Below are positions 1-6,792 of a DNA stretch of 19,531 nucleotides, piece after piece. This DNA comes from an uncultured Verrucomicrobiae bacterium. Lineage in GTDB: Bacteria > Verrucomicrobiota > Verrucomicrobiia > Palsa-1439. The stretch spans positions 1 to 19,531 of the forward strand of contig CALBCO010000219.1 in the NCBI GenBank assembly GCA_937927265.1, read 5' to 3'. Within the stretch, counting starts at the first letter, position 1. The number at the start of each line of letters is the position of its first letter. The translations under genes were made by a program, and so were the position numbers. The notes below the pieces were generated by a model. That model worked only from the letters and a program-made list of their open reading frames with translations, did not search any database and was not told where the DNA came from.

Positions 1-35
1 CTCGGCTTTGGGAATTGTTCGATGTAGTGTTCATA

Positions 36-69
36 GGTCGGGTGTAGCGCACTCCCCGCTCACCCGACC
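36..69. repeat. Long palindromic hairpin, REP-like or terminator
   Basis: A perfect 9-bp inverted repeat (GGTCGGGTG at 36-44 against CACCCGACC at 61-69) continues after a one-base bulge into a 4-bp inner stem (AGCG 46-49 with CGCT 57-60), leaving a 7-base loop. It lies 13 bases beyond the stop of the broken minus-strand frame that ends at 83, so it may have ended that transcript. There is no T-run on either side, so an intrinsic terminator is not proven. A dispersed palindromic (REP-like) element is an equally good reading. Confidence 0.5.
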
Positions 70-82
70 ATCACCATGTCAT

Positions 83-456
83 CTACCGTTCACCCAGCAG
101 GTGAGGCCATCCAGCCACTTCGAGTGGTTGGTTCTGCGGGGCATCGCCGGTTCTGTCCACTTTCAACTGCGGCTGATCGGCTGAACTCTTGGACAGCCTC
201 CGCAGTGACCTGATCTGAACCAACCCGTTCAACACGCGAAAACAAACGGAAATCCGCTCTCCAGCACCCTCAAACCCGATTATCTTGGACAGCAGTGATA
301 TGGCATCGTAAAAACATGCCGCCATTTGGGCGAGGCTGGCGGCTGCCGCAAGGGCCTGTTCGTCACCAGAGGCGACTTGGTGCGTCAGCGTCTTGGAGCG
401 CGGTTCGGCAGCATGGCATGCTTGAGCACCAACTCGATCATTTGGGAGCCAATCAT
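83..456 (-). pseudogene. Broken unrecognised gene remnant
   Basis: I do not recognise a family. One minus-strand frame ending at 83 gives a protein-like stretch of about 100 residues, including ALAAAASLAQMAACFYDAIS and RVLNGLVQIRSLRRL, with alternating helix-like hydrophobic and charged residues and a polar tail. Upstream, a different frame opening with ATG at 454-456 reads MIGSQMIELVLKHAML before hitting a stop near 385. Joining the two frames would need a single-base indel around 385-400 and would give a gene of roughly 125 codons divergent from the rRNA methyltransferase gene. This reads as a frameshifted, decaying gene, but it could be chance coding in GC-rich DNA. The forward-strand frames in this stretch show no family resemblance. 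Confidence 0.27.
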
Positions 457-472
457 TCAGGGAGGCGTGTCG

Positions 473-501
473 TTGACGGGGATGCCAAGTTCCGCTAGTC
501 A
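473..501 (+). promoter_or_regulatory. Candidate promoter of the rRNA methyltransferase gene
   Basis: TTGACG (473-478) is a good -35 box, followed by a 17-base spacer and TAGTCA (496-501), a poor -10 match. The -10 position ends 8 bases before the ATG at 510, so transcription would start at or one base before the start codon. No Shine-Dalgarno sequence is present. The weak -10 makes this the least certain of the leaderless-type promoters in the window. Confidence 0.35.
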
Positions 502-509
502 AACACCGT

Positions 510-1724
510 ATGAAACAACAGCGGCGTTCTCTCCACGAAGCATCCGCATCCACCGCCCCCGCAGCAGGCAGGGCGGCGCCTTGGGTACAGTTACGGACGT
601 TTACGTTCAGTCCGACCATTTATCCAGCCATGATCGGCGCGGTATCGCCGGATGCACAGGCCGGTAATCTCGTCACGGTGTACGACAAACACGGCCAGCG
701 ATTTGGCGCGGGGTTGTTCAATCCGCGCGCCCGTGTGCCGTTGCGGATGATTTATCATGGCGATCAGCCGGTCGGCGAGGAATACTTGACCCAGATATTG
801 CTACGAGCCGTGGATTGGCGCATCCAGACGCTCAAGCTCGATGAACAAACGGATGCGTACCGGGTAGTGAATTCGGATGGTGACGGGTTGAGCGGATTGG
901 TGGTGGACCGTTTCGGCGAGGTGCTGAGCGTGGAGGTTCACAGTCTGGGCGTGTATCAACGGTTGCCGGTTTGGTTGAAGTCGTTGCACCAGCGGCTGGG
1001 GACAAAACGCGAGGTGATCCAAGTGGATGAGCGTGCTGGCCGGGCCGAAGGCATCGCCCATTGGCCTTTGGCCGGCCAACCCGTACGCATTACCGAACAC
1101 GGCGTGCGGTACGAAGTGCGGTTTACGGGCGGTCACAAAACAGGCTTCTTCTGTGATCAGCGCGATAACCGGGTGCGGTTTGCCCGGCTGGCGCGGGGCG
1201 GACGGGTGCTCGACCTGTGTTGTTACACCGGCGGGTTCGCGGTGGCGAGCGCAGTGCTGGGCGGATGTGCCGACGTGACCGGCGTGGACCTCGACGAGGC
1301 CGCCCTCACCCAAGCCCGACGCAACGGTAATTTGAACCAACAGAACCGGCTGCATTGGGTGCATGCCGACGCGTATGCGTATGCCCGGCAGATGTTCAAG
1401 AATGGCGAGCGCTGGGATGCCGTGGTGCTCGACCCGCCGAAACTGCTCGACCGACGGGAAGACGCGCGCGCGGGCCGCCGCAACTATGAGGACTTGAACT
1501 CGTTGGCCGTCCAACTCACTGCGCCGGGCGGTTTGTTTGTGACGTGTTCCTGCTCGGGGTTGCTGGGGATGGAGGATTTTGAACAGCTTGTGATTCGGTC
1601 AGCCCACCGGCTCAATCGGCGGCTGCAAATTTTTGACCGCACCAGCGCTGGTTCGGATCATCCAATTCTGTCGAACTGTCTCGAAGGCCGGTACCTCAAA
1701 GTGCTCTGGACGCGTGTGTTCTGA
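510..1724 (+). CDS. rlmI: RlmI-type 23S rRNA (cytosine-C5) methyltransferase
   Basis: Class I SAM-dependent methyltransferase of the RlmI/RlmK-like family (COG1092). The E. coli member makes 5-methylcytosine at position 1962 of 23S rRNA. The 404 residues fit the family's roughly 390-400. A PUA-like RNA-binding segment occupies about residues 25-85, followed by the family signature GHKTGFFCDQRDNR at 208-221. The SAM-binding motif I is VLDLCCYTGGF (233-243), the acidic strand end is VTGVDLD (256-262), DPPK is at 308-311, and the catalytic-cysteine region SCSG is at 347-350. The first 24 residues are low-complexity, so the start at 510 is plausible rather than certain. No Shine-Dalgarno sequence precedes it; a possible leaderless promoter does. 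It stands alone as a single-gene unit. The exact target base in this organism is inferred from the family. Confidence 0.9.
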   Translation: MKQQRRSLHEASASTAPAAGRAAPWVQLRTFTFSPTIYPAMIGAVSPDAQAGNLVTVYDKHGQRFGAGLFNPRARVPLRMIYHGDQPVGEEYLTQILLRAVDWRIQTLKLDEQTDAYRVVNSDGDGLSGLVVDRFGEVLSVEVHSLGVYQRLPVWLKSLHQRLGTKREVIQVDERAGRAEGIAHWPLAGQPVRITEHGVRYEVRFTGGHKTGFFCDQRDNRVRFARLARGGRVLDLCCYTGGFAVASAVLGGCADVTGVDLDEAALTQARRNGNLNQQNRLHWVHADAYAYARQMFKNGERWDAVVLDPPKLLDRREDARAGRRNYEDLNSLAVQLTAPGGLFVTCSCSGLLGMEDFEQLVIRSAHRLNRRLQIFDRTSAGSDHPILSNCLEGRYLKVLWTRVF

Positions 1725-2005
1725 CCAGTCGCCCCCGGAGTGCGGGGCGCCCCCCCACAGCAGATGGGCGGCATGGTTGATCCAACGTCAGTCCTCCTGC
1801 CAGGGATGCGCCCCCTGCGCGACGGTTGTTCTGCGGGCTACCTCAGTCAGACGGAAACGGACGACCAATCGTGTCGAGCGGCGAGAACCTGAGAAAATTT
1901 GACTCTGTGGGCGACAGTCGCCTCATGGTTTGTTGGGCAAGGGACGCCCTGTGTTGCTGTCCTCCCCCCTCAACCCGTCAACTCCATTCGCATCGTAATG
2001 ATTGA
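1725..2005. other. Intergenic stretch with no supported gene
   Basis: This gap follows the rRNA methyltransferase gene. A small GC hairpin lies at its start, and a frame with stops runs into the aspartyl protease remnant at its end. The short open frames here have no family resemblance and unconvincing composition. I see no RNA gene, repeat array or insertion sequence end. Confidence 0.5.
1730..1749 (+). terminator. Weak GC hairpin after the rRNA methyltransferase gene
   Basis: CGCCCC (1730-1735) can pair with GGGGCG (1744-1749) around an 8-base loop, six bases after the TGA at 1722-1724. It is followed by C rather than T residues, so it is at best an imperfect intrinsic terminator. Confidence 0.25.
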
Positions 2006-2263
2006 GGAGAATCACTCGTCCAAGGCTTGGTGCTTCAACCGGTCGGGCAGGTGAACGTCTGCGGGCAGAGTGGCCCGAAAGTTCAGAATGTTTACCTTGC
2101 GCGAATGTCGTTTCCCGGCTCACCGATTCCGACCTTGGAATTGCCGCTCATAGGAATCCAGATGACCGGCCCAGGACTCATCTCACGGATTGGTCGTGAT
2201 GTACTTCGGCATTACGTGCTGGTGTACAACGGACCGAAGGGCAGCTACACGATAGCGTTCTGA
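2006..2263 (+). pseudogene. Retropepsin-like aspartyl protease, C-terminal remnant
   Basis: The frame ending at TGA 2261-2263 reads like the C-terminal two thirds of a bacterial retropepsin-like (retroviral-type) aspartyl protease. It has SLVQGLVLQPVGQVNVCG, then NVYLARMSFP, and finally the flap/closing strand IGRDVLRHYVLVYNGPKGSY with the terminal TIAF. In intact members an N-terminal strand carries the catalytic DTG just before the SLVQ-like segment. Here the codons at that place read Asp, TGA stop, Gly, Glu (2000-2011), so the catalytic triad is interrupted by a nonsense codon. No good start or ribosome binding site precedes the remaining frame; a TTG lies at 2027. I call it a 5'-decayed pseudogene. 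The family assignment rests on recalled similarity of the last 60 residues. Confidence 0.55.
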
Positions 2264-2283
2264 AACCTCAGTTAATTGAGGTT
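2264..2283. terminator. Perfect 7-bp hairpin after the protease remnant
   Basis: AACCTCA (2264-2270) and TGAGGTT (2277-2283) form a perfect stem around the loop GTTAAT, starting directly after the TGA at 2261-2263. Only a short AT-rich stretch follows, so it is a candidate rather than a clear intrinsic terminator. It may be a fossil of the intact protease gene. Confidence 0.35.
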
Positions 2284-2359
2284 ATTCACAGACCCGCGAG
2301 TGAGTAGACCGTCACTCCATGATCCTGCGGCACTACTACCGCGAGCAGTGGTGACATGG

Positions 2360-5110
2360 TCAACCGGCGAGCAGTTCGATGGCGTTTTTTAGCTTGGCTT
2401 CGATTTGCGCCAAACGGTCGGGGTCGGTGAGTTTTTGACCTTGTTGGTCTTGGACGTAAAAGGAATCAATCGCCGCGCCTTTCTCAGTCGAAATCTTTGC
2501 GAAACTGATGTCCAACCCGAGTTCGGTCAGCGCATGGGTGATCGCAAACAACAAGCCGTGCCGATTTTCCGCCTGGACTTCCACAACGGTCCGGCTCTGG
2601 CTGATTTCGTTGTCGAATTCGACCGTGGTGGGAATGGTGATTTCCCTCAGACGCGCGCCGGCACCGCCCGTGGCGCGCATCTTCGCCAACAACTTGTGGA
2701 AATCAATCTGTTCACAGCCGGTCAAGGTGCGGGTCAGCAAAGACTCGGTGGTCTGAATCGCCCGCTCATCCGTGACCGCGGTCAAATCGCGGTCGCACAC
2801 ATCGAAGAAATCCAGCACCACCTGGTCGCCGCGCGTGTAGATGTGGGCGCTCAAGACGTTGAGCCCGGCGGAGGCGAGCGCGCCACAAATTTTCGAGAAC
2901 AACCCCAGCCGGTCCCACGTGCCAATCAAGACCCGCGAGAATCCCTGGGACGGGAAGGATTGCCACTCAATGACTGGCGCCAGCGCCTGCACGGGGTCCT
3001 CGACGTCGTGTTGGTTCTGGAAGAACCGATGCAACAGCAGCAGGTGCCGGGCAACCTCCTCGGCGCTGGTGTTGATGTAGTAACTGGCCGGCATCAACTC
3101 GAAATGAGAATAGATCTCCTCCAACGGCAGCTTGCCTTTCAAGCGTCGGTTGACTTCGTGGTAAAGCTGCTCGATCCGACGGGCCAGAATGTGACGGGCG
3201 CGCTCAGTGCCGGCCAGTTCCTGTTTCGTCCGGTGGTATAAGTTCCACAGCAACGCTTCCTTCCAGTCCGACCAGCCCGTCGCGCCGACGCCGATCGAGT
3301 CGGCAAACGTCATCAACGCCAGCAAGTCCAGCCGGGGTTCGTCTTTGACGATGCGCACCGCGGCGTCAATGGTCGCCTGATCGTCAATGTCCCGCCGCTG
3401 CGAGAGCATCGAAAGTTTGTGCTGGTCGCGCACGAGAAATTCGAGCAGGCCAGTCTGGTCGGCGTCGAGTTTCAGCCGCCGGGCGACGGCGCGGGCAGCG
3501 GCGAGACTGGCCTCGGCGTGCCGGTCCACATTGGCGGCTTTGCCCACATCGTGCAGCAAAATGGCAAGATACAGCACGTGCGGGTGCTCGATTTGTTGGA
3601 AGACCTTCTTGTAGTTGGCGTGCGGCGGCGCGGCGGCGTCAATGATCCGGTCGAGGTGTTCGACGACTTGCAACGTGTGCTCGTCAGCCGTGTAGCGGTG
3701 GAAGAATTCGTGTTGGACGAGGCACGTCAACCGCCCAAACTCCGGCAAAAACTTGCCGAGAACCCCGGTCTCGTGCATCCCGCGCAACACACGGGCAACC
3801 TGCCCTTTGTGTTGGAGAATCGCCAGAAACGTGGCGCGGGCGCCGGCGGCGTGTTGAAAGGACCGGTTCATCCAGCGGAGGTTTTGGCGGATGAGCGTCC
3901 GCAACTCGGGATGCAGCTCGGCCTGGCGTTGCTGAGCGTGATGGAACACGCGGAGCAACCGCAACGGGTCTTCCCGGAACACGCCAGGGCTGCTGACTTC
4001 GATCTGTCCGTCGCGCAGGAGGAATCCATCGAACGCCTCGGTCTTGCGCCGCCGGCTCAACAGACCGCGCGGGCGCAGCGCCAGGCGTTCGGCCAAGGTG
4101 TTCGTGAGCAAAAAGATGTTCCGCGAATGCATGTAGTAGTCCCGCATGAACGCCTCGGTCCGACGCAGCAGGTTGTGTTGCCGGTAACCGAACTCGTCGG
4201 CGAGTTTTGGCTGCAAATTGAGGTGGATCACGTCGTTGGCGCGGCGGGAGAGGTAATGGAGCGCGTTGCGGGTGCGCAGGATGAATTCGTAGGCGGCGTC
4301 GAGTTGGCGTTGTTCGGCCAGATCGAGCGCGCCTTGTTTGCGGAGGTCGGCAAGACTCAACACGCCGTGTTTGAAGTACGCCATCCAGATCAAGTTTTGG
4401 AAATCGCGGAGACCGCCGCAGCCGTTCTTGACGTTGGGCTCTTGGAGATACGGAGTGTCGCCGTATTTTTCGTGCCGGGATTTCTGGTCGGCCATGCGGG
4501 CGGCGATGTATTCCTTCTCGTGGCCGCGCACGCAGTTTTTCACCAATGCCCGACGAAACTCCTCGTAGAGCCCCTTGTCGCCCAACAACGGCCGGGACTC
4601 AATGAGCGACGTTTTGGATTGCATGTCGCGGTTGGCTTCCGCGCACGCTTCGCGGACGGAGCGCGTGGAGTGGCCCACCTTCAGCCCGATGTCCCACAGC
4701 AAATACAAGACTTGCTCGACGACCGCAGCTAGATACGGATGTTGCTCCCCATGGCGCGCAGGCGCAGCGTGGAGGAACATGATGTCAATATCCGAAAACG
4801 GGCTGAGTTCACCGCGGCCATACCCGCCGATGGCAACCAAGGCCAGCGGTACCGGTGGGGCGGCAGCCTGTTGGTGTTGTGCCGCCTGGGCGCAGAGGTG
4901 ACGCAACACGATGTCCATCATCTCGGCGCGAGCGCGCGCCAGTTCGCGGCCGGACGCTCCAGCGCAATGGAACATCTTCAGCCGATGTTCCTCGACTTTG
5001 AGGAACTGTTTGTAGCGAGCTAGGACTTCGGCGGGCTTGTCACCTGGCGCGGCCGCGAGACGACGGTCGGCGTGTTGGAGAGCTTTTTCGATTTGGCGCA
5101 GTGGCGGCAC
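2360..5110 (-). CDS. glnD: [Protein-PII] uridylyltransferase / uridylyl-removing enzyme
   Basis: GlnD is the cytoplasmic glutamine sensor that uridylylates PII signal proteins (GlnB/GlnK) when nitrogen is short and removes UMP when glutamine is high, steering glutamine synthetase and NtrBC. The 916 residues match the family length. All domains are present: an N-terminal nucleotidyltransferase with GGYGRGELSPFSDIDIM (95-111, metal ligands D107 and D109), a helical linker region, an HD phosphohydrolase domain (about 470-600, with H478 and the H520-D521 pair), and two C-terminal ACT domains (about 725-800 and 840-912) that sense glutamine. The start is GTG at 5108-5110. No in-frame alternative with a ribosome binding site is visible, and the MPPLRQIEKAL start suits the family. 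No glnB, amtB or glnA lies nearby, so it is a single-gene unit, divergent from the small gene at 5281. Confidence 0.95.
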   Translation of the reverse strand: MPPLRQIEKALQHADRRLAAAPGDKPAEVLARYKQFLKVEEHRLKMFHCAGASGRELARARAEMMDIVLRHLCAQAAQHQQAAAPPVPLALVAIGGYGRGELSPFSDIDIMFLHAAPARHGEQHPYLAAVVEQVLYLLWDIGLKVGHSTRSVREACAEANRDMQSKTSLIESRPLLGDKGLYEEFRRALVKNCVRGHEKEYIAARMADQKSRHEKYGDTPYLQEPNVKNGCGGLRDFQNLIWMAYFKHGVLSLADLRKQGALDLAEQRQLDAAYEFILRTRNALHYLSRRANDVIHLNLQPKLADEFGYRQHNLLRRTEAFMRDYYMHSRNIFLLTNTLAERLALRPRGLLSRRRKTEAFDGFLLRDGQIEVSSPGVFREDPLRLLRVFHHAQQRQAELHPELRTLIRQNLRWMNRSFQHAAGARATFLAILQHKGQVARVLRGMHETGVLGKFLPEFGRLTCLVQHEFFHRYTADEHTLQVVEHLDRIIDAAAPPHANYKKVFQQIEHPHVLYLAILLHDVGKAANVDRHAEASLAAARAVARRLKLDADQTGLLEFLVRDQHKLSMLSQRRDIDDQATIDAAVRIVKDEPRLDLLALMTFADSIGVGATGWSDWKEALLWNLYHRTKQELAGTERARHILARRIEQLYHEVNRRLKGKLPLEEIYSHFELMPASYYINTSAEEVARHLLLLHRFFQNQHDVEDPVQALAPVIEWQSFPSQGFSRVLIGTWDRLGLFSKICGALASAGLNVLSAHIYTRGDQVVLDFFDVCDRDLTAVTDERAIQTTESLLTRTLTGCEQIDFHKLLAKMRATGGAGARLREITIPTTVEFDNEISQSRTVVEVQAENRHGLLFAITHALTELGLDISFAKISTEKGAAIDSFYVQDQQGQKLTDPDRLAQIEAKLKNAIELLAG

Positions 5111-5116
5111 GCGCCT

Positions 5117-5145
5117 ACCATACGGAACACCCCGAGGGCCGGCAA
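5117..5145 (-). promoter_or_regulatory. glnD promoter, leaderless type
   Basis: On the minus strand TTGCCG (5145-5140) is followed by exactly 17 bases and TATGGT (5122-5117). The -10 box ends 6 bases before the GTG start codon at 5110, placing the expected transcription start on or beside the first codon. There is no usable Shine-Dalgarno sequence. No sigma-54 type GG-N10-GC element was seen. Confidence 0.5.
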
Positions 5146-5217
5146 GCGCAAAGACCGTGACGCAACCTCTTGATGAACAACAAGCTGTGAGTTCACCCGG
5201 TTGTCACTGAATGGACG

Positions 5218-5245
5218 TTGACAAGGGGTGGATTTCCGCTAATGT
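5218..5245 (+). promoter_or_regulatory. Strong sigma-70-like promoter of the 73-codon gene
   Basis: A consensus -35 TTGACA (5218-5223), a 16-base spacer and TAATGT (5240-5245) form the best-matching promoter in the window. The predicted start near 5252 leaves a leader of about 29 bases carrying a strong ribosome binding site. It faces away from the glnD promoter, whose -35 is at 5140-5145. Confidence 0.65.
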
Positions 5246-5265
5246 GCTGGTTGAGTTTTACCTTC

Positions 5266-5276
5266 AAAGGAGGGGG
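5266..5276 (+). promoter_or_regulatory. Near-perfect Shine-Dalgarno sequence
   Basis: AAAGGAGGGGG contains the full AGGAGG core (5268-5273), 7 bases before the ATG at 5281. It decides the start at 5281: an upstream in-frame TTG at 5218 would place the start inside the -35 box and is rejected. Confidence 0.8.
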
Positions 5277-5280
5277 TAAA

Positions 5281-5502
5281 ATGACCATACGTCAGAAAAC
5301 GGATCCTCTTGACGAGTTGTTCCGATCCCAGCAGGAGGAAATCAACAAGTACAAGTGGATCGAAAGCGAAAAAGCCGGCCGCGACATCGGTTGGGAACGC
5401 GCGGCGGAGGAGTGGATGCGGAATTGTTTCCCGAAATGGAAACACCACCGCTGGCAGGAACTCATCCGCGAGGCGGACCGCAAGGCGCAGAGCCGGAACT
5501 AA
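5281..5502 (+). CDS. Small conserved-looking hydrophilic protein, unknown function
   Basis: A 73-residue protein starting MTIRQKTDPLDELF. It is strongly charged and probably all-helical, with an acidic first part (DELFRSQQEEINKYKWIESE) and a basic, tryptophan-rich second part (GWERAAEEWMRN, then FPKWKHHRWQELIREADRK). It has no signal peptide, membrane segment or cysteine pair; the alternating W/R/E pattern suggests a compact helical bundle or a nucleic-acid- or protein-binding adaptor. I recall similar short proteins in Verrucomicrobia genomes but know no function. Its expression signals are exceptional: consensus promoter, full Shine-Dalgarno and an 11-bp terminator, forming a complete 330-base transcription unit. 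That makes it a genuine and probably highly expressed gene. No motif supports a named activity. Confidence 0.85.
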   Translation: MTIRQKTDPLDELFRSQQEEINKYKWIESEKAGRDIGWERAAEEWMRNCFPKWKHHRWQELIREADRKAQSRN

Positions 5503-5516
5503 CGGAGCGAACTCAC

Positions 5517-5548
5517 CGGGGGCAGGCGCAAGCCTGCCCCCGTTTTTT
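5517..5548 (+). terminator. Intrinsic terminator of the 73-codon gene
   Basis: A perfect 11-bp GC-rich stem (5517-5527 with 5532-5542) closes on a GCAA tetraloop of the stable GNRA class and is followed by six T residues (5543-5548). It starts 15 bases after the TAA at 5500-5502. It is the only textbook rho-independent terminator I found in the window. Confidence 0.92.
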
Positions 5549-5726
5549 CGTCCCGCCCTGCCCCGCATGAGCCGTGGAAAAAAAACCCATCCCCGGCGTT
5601 GACTGGCGGGCAAAGCGCTGCTGCTCCGCACTCCAAGACACTGGCACGCAGGAACAAGCGCCGTCGGGGGACTAAACGGTTTGGAAGTGCGCCGCGGCGG
5701 CGGCGCCTGGGAGGGAAGGCAAAGAC

Positions 5727-6755
5727 ATGCCGCCCTTTCAGATCACGGAACAGCCGCCACCCAATTTAACGTCGGCAGACACTCTCCGATTTGTTACACG
5801 TCATGCCATGCAACCTTTACCCCAGGTCCTGCACTATCCACCTACCAGTACGGTCGGCGATTGGTGGCGAGACCAAATCATCTGCGGCGATTCGCGGGTG
5901 ATTTTGCAGGCACTGCCAGCGGAATGCGTCCACCTCGTCATCACGTCCCCCCCGTACAATGTCGGGTTGGATTACGATGGCCATCACGATGCGATGCCGT
6001 ATGAGCAGTACCTCGAATGGTTGATGCCCTTCTGGCGGGAGATTCAGCGGGTGCTCGTGCCGGGAGGGCGATTCGCGTTGAACATCACGCCGACGAGCAT
6101 CAAGGATTTCAAGCCCGTCCACTACGACATGGCGGCGCAACTGCGCGGCCTCGGTTTCATCATGCGCACCGAAATTCTCTGGTACAAGCAGACCATCCGC
6201 CGCCGCACGGCGTGGGGGTCATGGAAAAGTCCACGCAACCCGCATGTGATGCCGAGTTGGGAATACGTCCTCGTCTTCTCCAAAGGCAGTTGGATACTTG
6301 AAGGCAATCCGGCCGACGCCGATATTACCGGTGAGGAGTTCATCAAGTTTTCGGATGCGTTCTGGCACATCCATCCAGAAACGGCCCGCCGGCAGCCGTT
6401 CTTGAAAAGCCTCTACCCGCCGCGCGGGAAAAAAAACGCGCCAGCCAATCCCCCTTCCGCTCGCAAAACGGAAGGCCACCCGGCGCCGTTCCCGGAAGAA
6501 CTGATCTACCGGCTGATCAAATTTTACAGCTACCGGGGCAATGTCGTGCTCGATCCCTTCGGCGGCACCGGCACCGTCGCAACGGTCGCAACCCGCACCC
6601 ACCGGCATTTCGTCCACCTCGATCTCTCCAAGAAATATTGTGAAATTGCCGCCCACCGGGTCGCCACTGAGTTGCGCCAGATGAAACTGCCGTACTTGTG
6701 TCCCCTGCCGCCTGCCAACCGCCGGCAGCACGGGAAGTCGAGTTCCTCCGTCTAG
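5727..6755 (+). CDS. Orphan beta-class DNA methyltransferase (N6-adenine or N4-cytosine)
   Basis: Site-specific DNA methyltransferase that moves a methyl group from SAM to an exocyclic amino group of DNA. The motif order marks the beta class: catalytic SPPY (74-77, in TSPPYNVG) comes first, then the target-recognition region (about 120-250), then HPAPFP (251-256) and the SAM-binding DPFGGTGT (276-283). SPPY occurs in both N4-cytosine and N6-adenine enzymes, so the modified base is open. At 342 residues it is a normal length. The start at 5727 is backed by GGGAGGGAAGG a few bases upstream; a later ATG at 5808 would still keep all motifs. No restriction endonuclease, specificity subunit or Vsr-like nickase lies beside it, so it looks like a solitary, possibly regulatory, methylase. 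It converges on mutS with 37 bases between the stops. Confidence 0.88.
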   Translation: MPPFQITEQPPPNLTSADTLRFVTRHAMQPLPQVLHYPPTSTVGDWWRDQIICGDSRVILQALPAECVHLVITSPPYNVGLDYDGHHDAMPYEQYLEWLMPFWREIQRVLVPGGRFALNITPTSIKDFKPVHYDMAAQLRGLGFIMRTEILWYKQTIRRRTAWGSWKSPRNPHVMPSWEYVLVFSKGSWILEGNPADADITGEEFIKFSDAFWHIHPETARRQPFLKSLYPPRGKKNAPANPPSARKTEGHPAPFPEELIYRLIKFYSYRGNVVLDPFGGTGTVATVATRTHRHFVHLDLSKKYCEIAAHRVATELRQMKLPYLCPLPPANRRQHGKSSSSV

Positions 6756-6792
6756 GGTTTTGCGCCGCTCAAGGAGGCATTCGCGCAATGCG

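Noticed and set aside
2296..2345. Hairpin CACTACT/AGTGGTG as a glnD terminator
   Set aside because: The stem needs a G-T pair, has a 9-base loop and no T-run, so I do not call it.
3419..4732. Long open frame of 437 codons on the plus strand inside glnD
   Set aside because: It is antisense to the well-supported glnD and its composition (many Val, Gln, His, Gly repeats) is the complement of real coding. It has no family resemblance.
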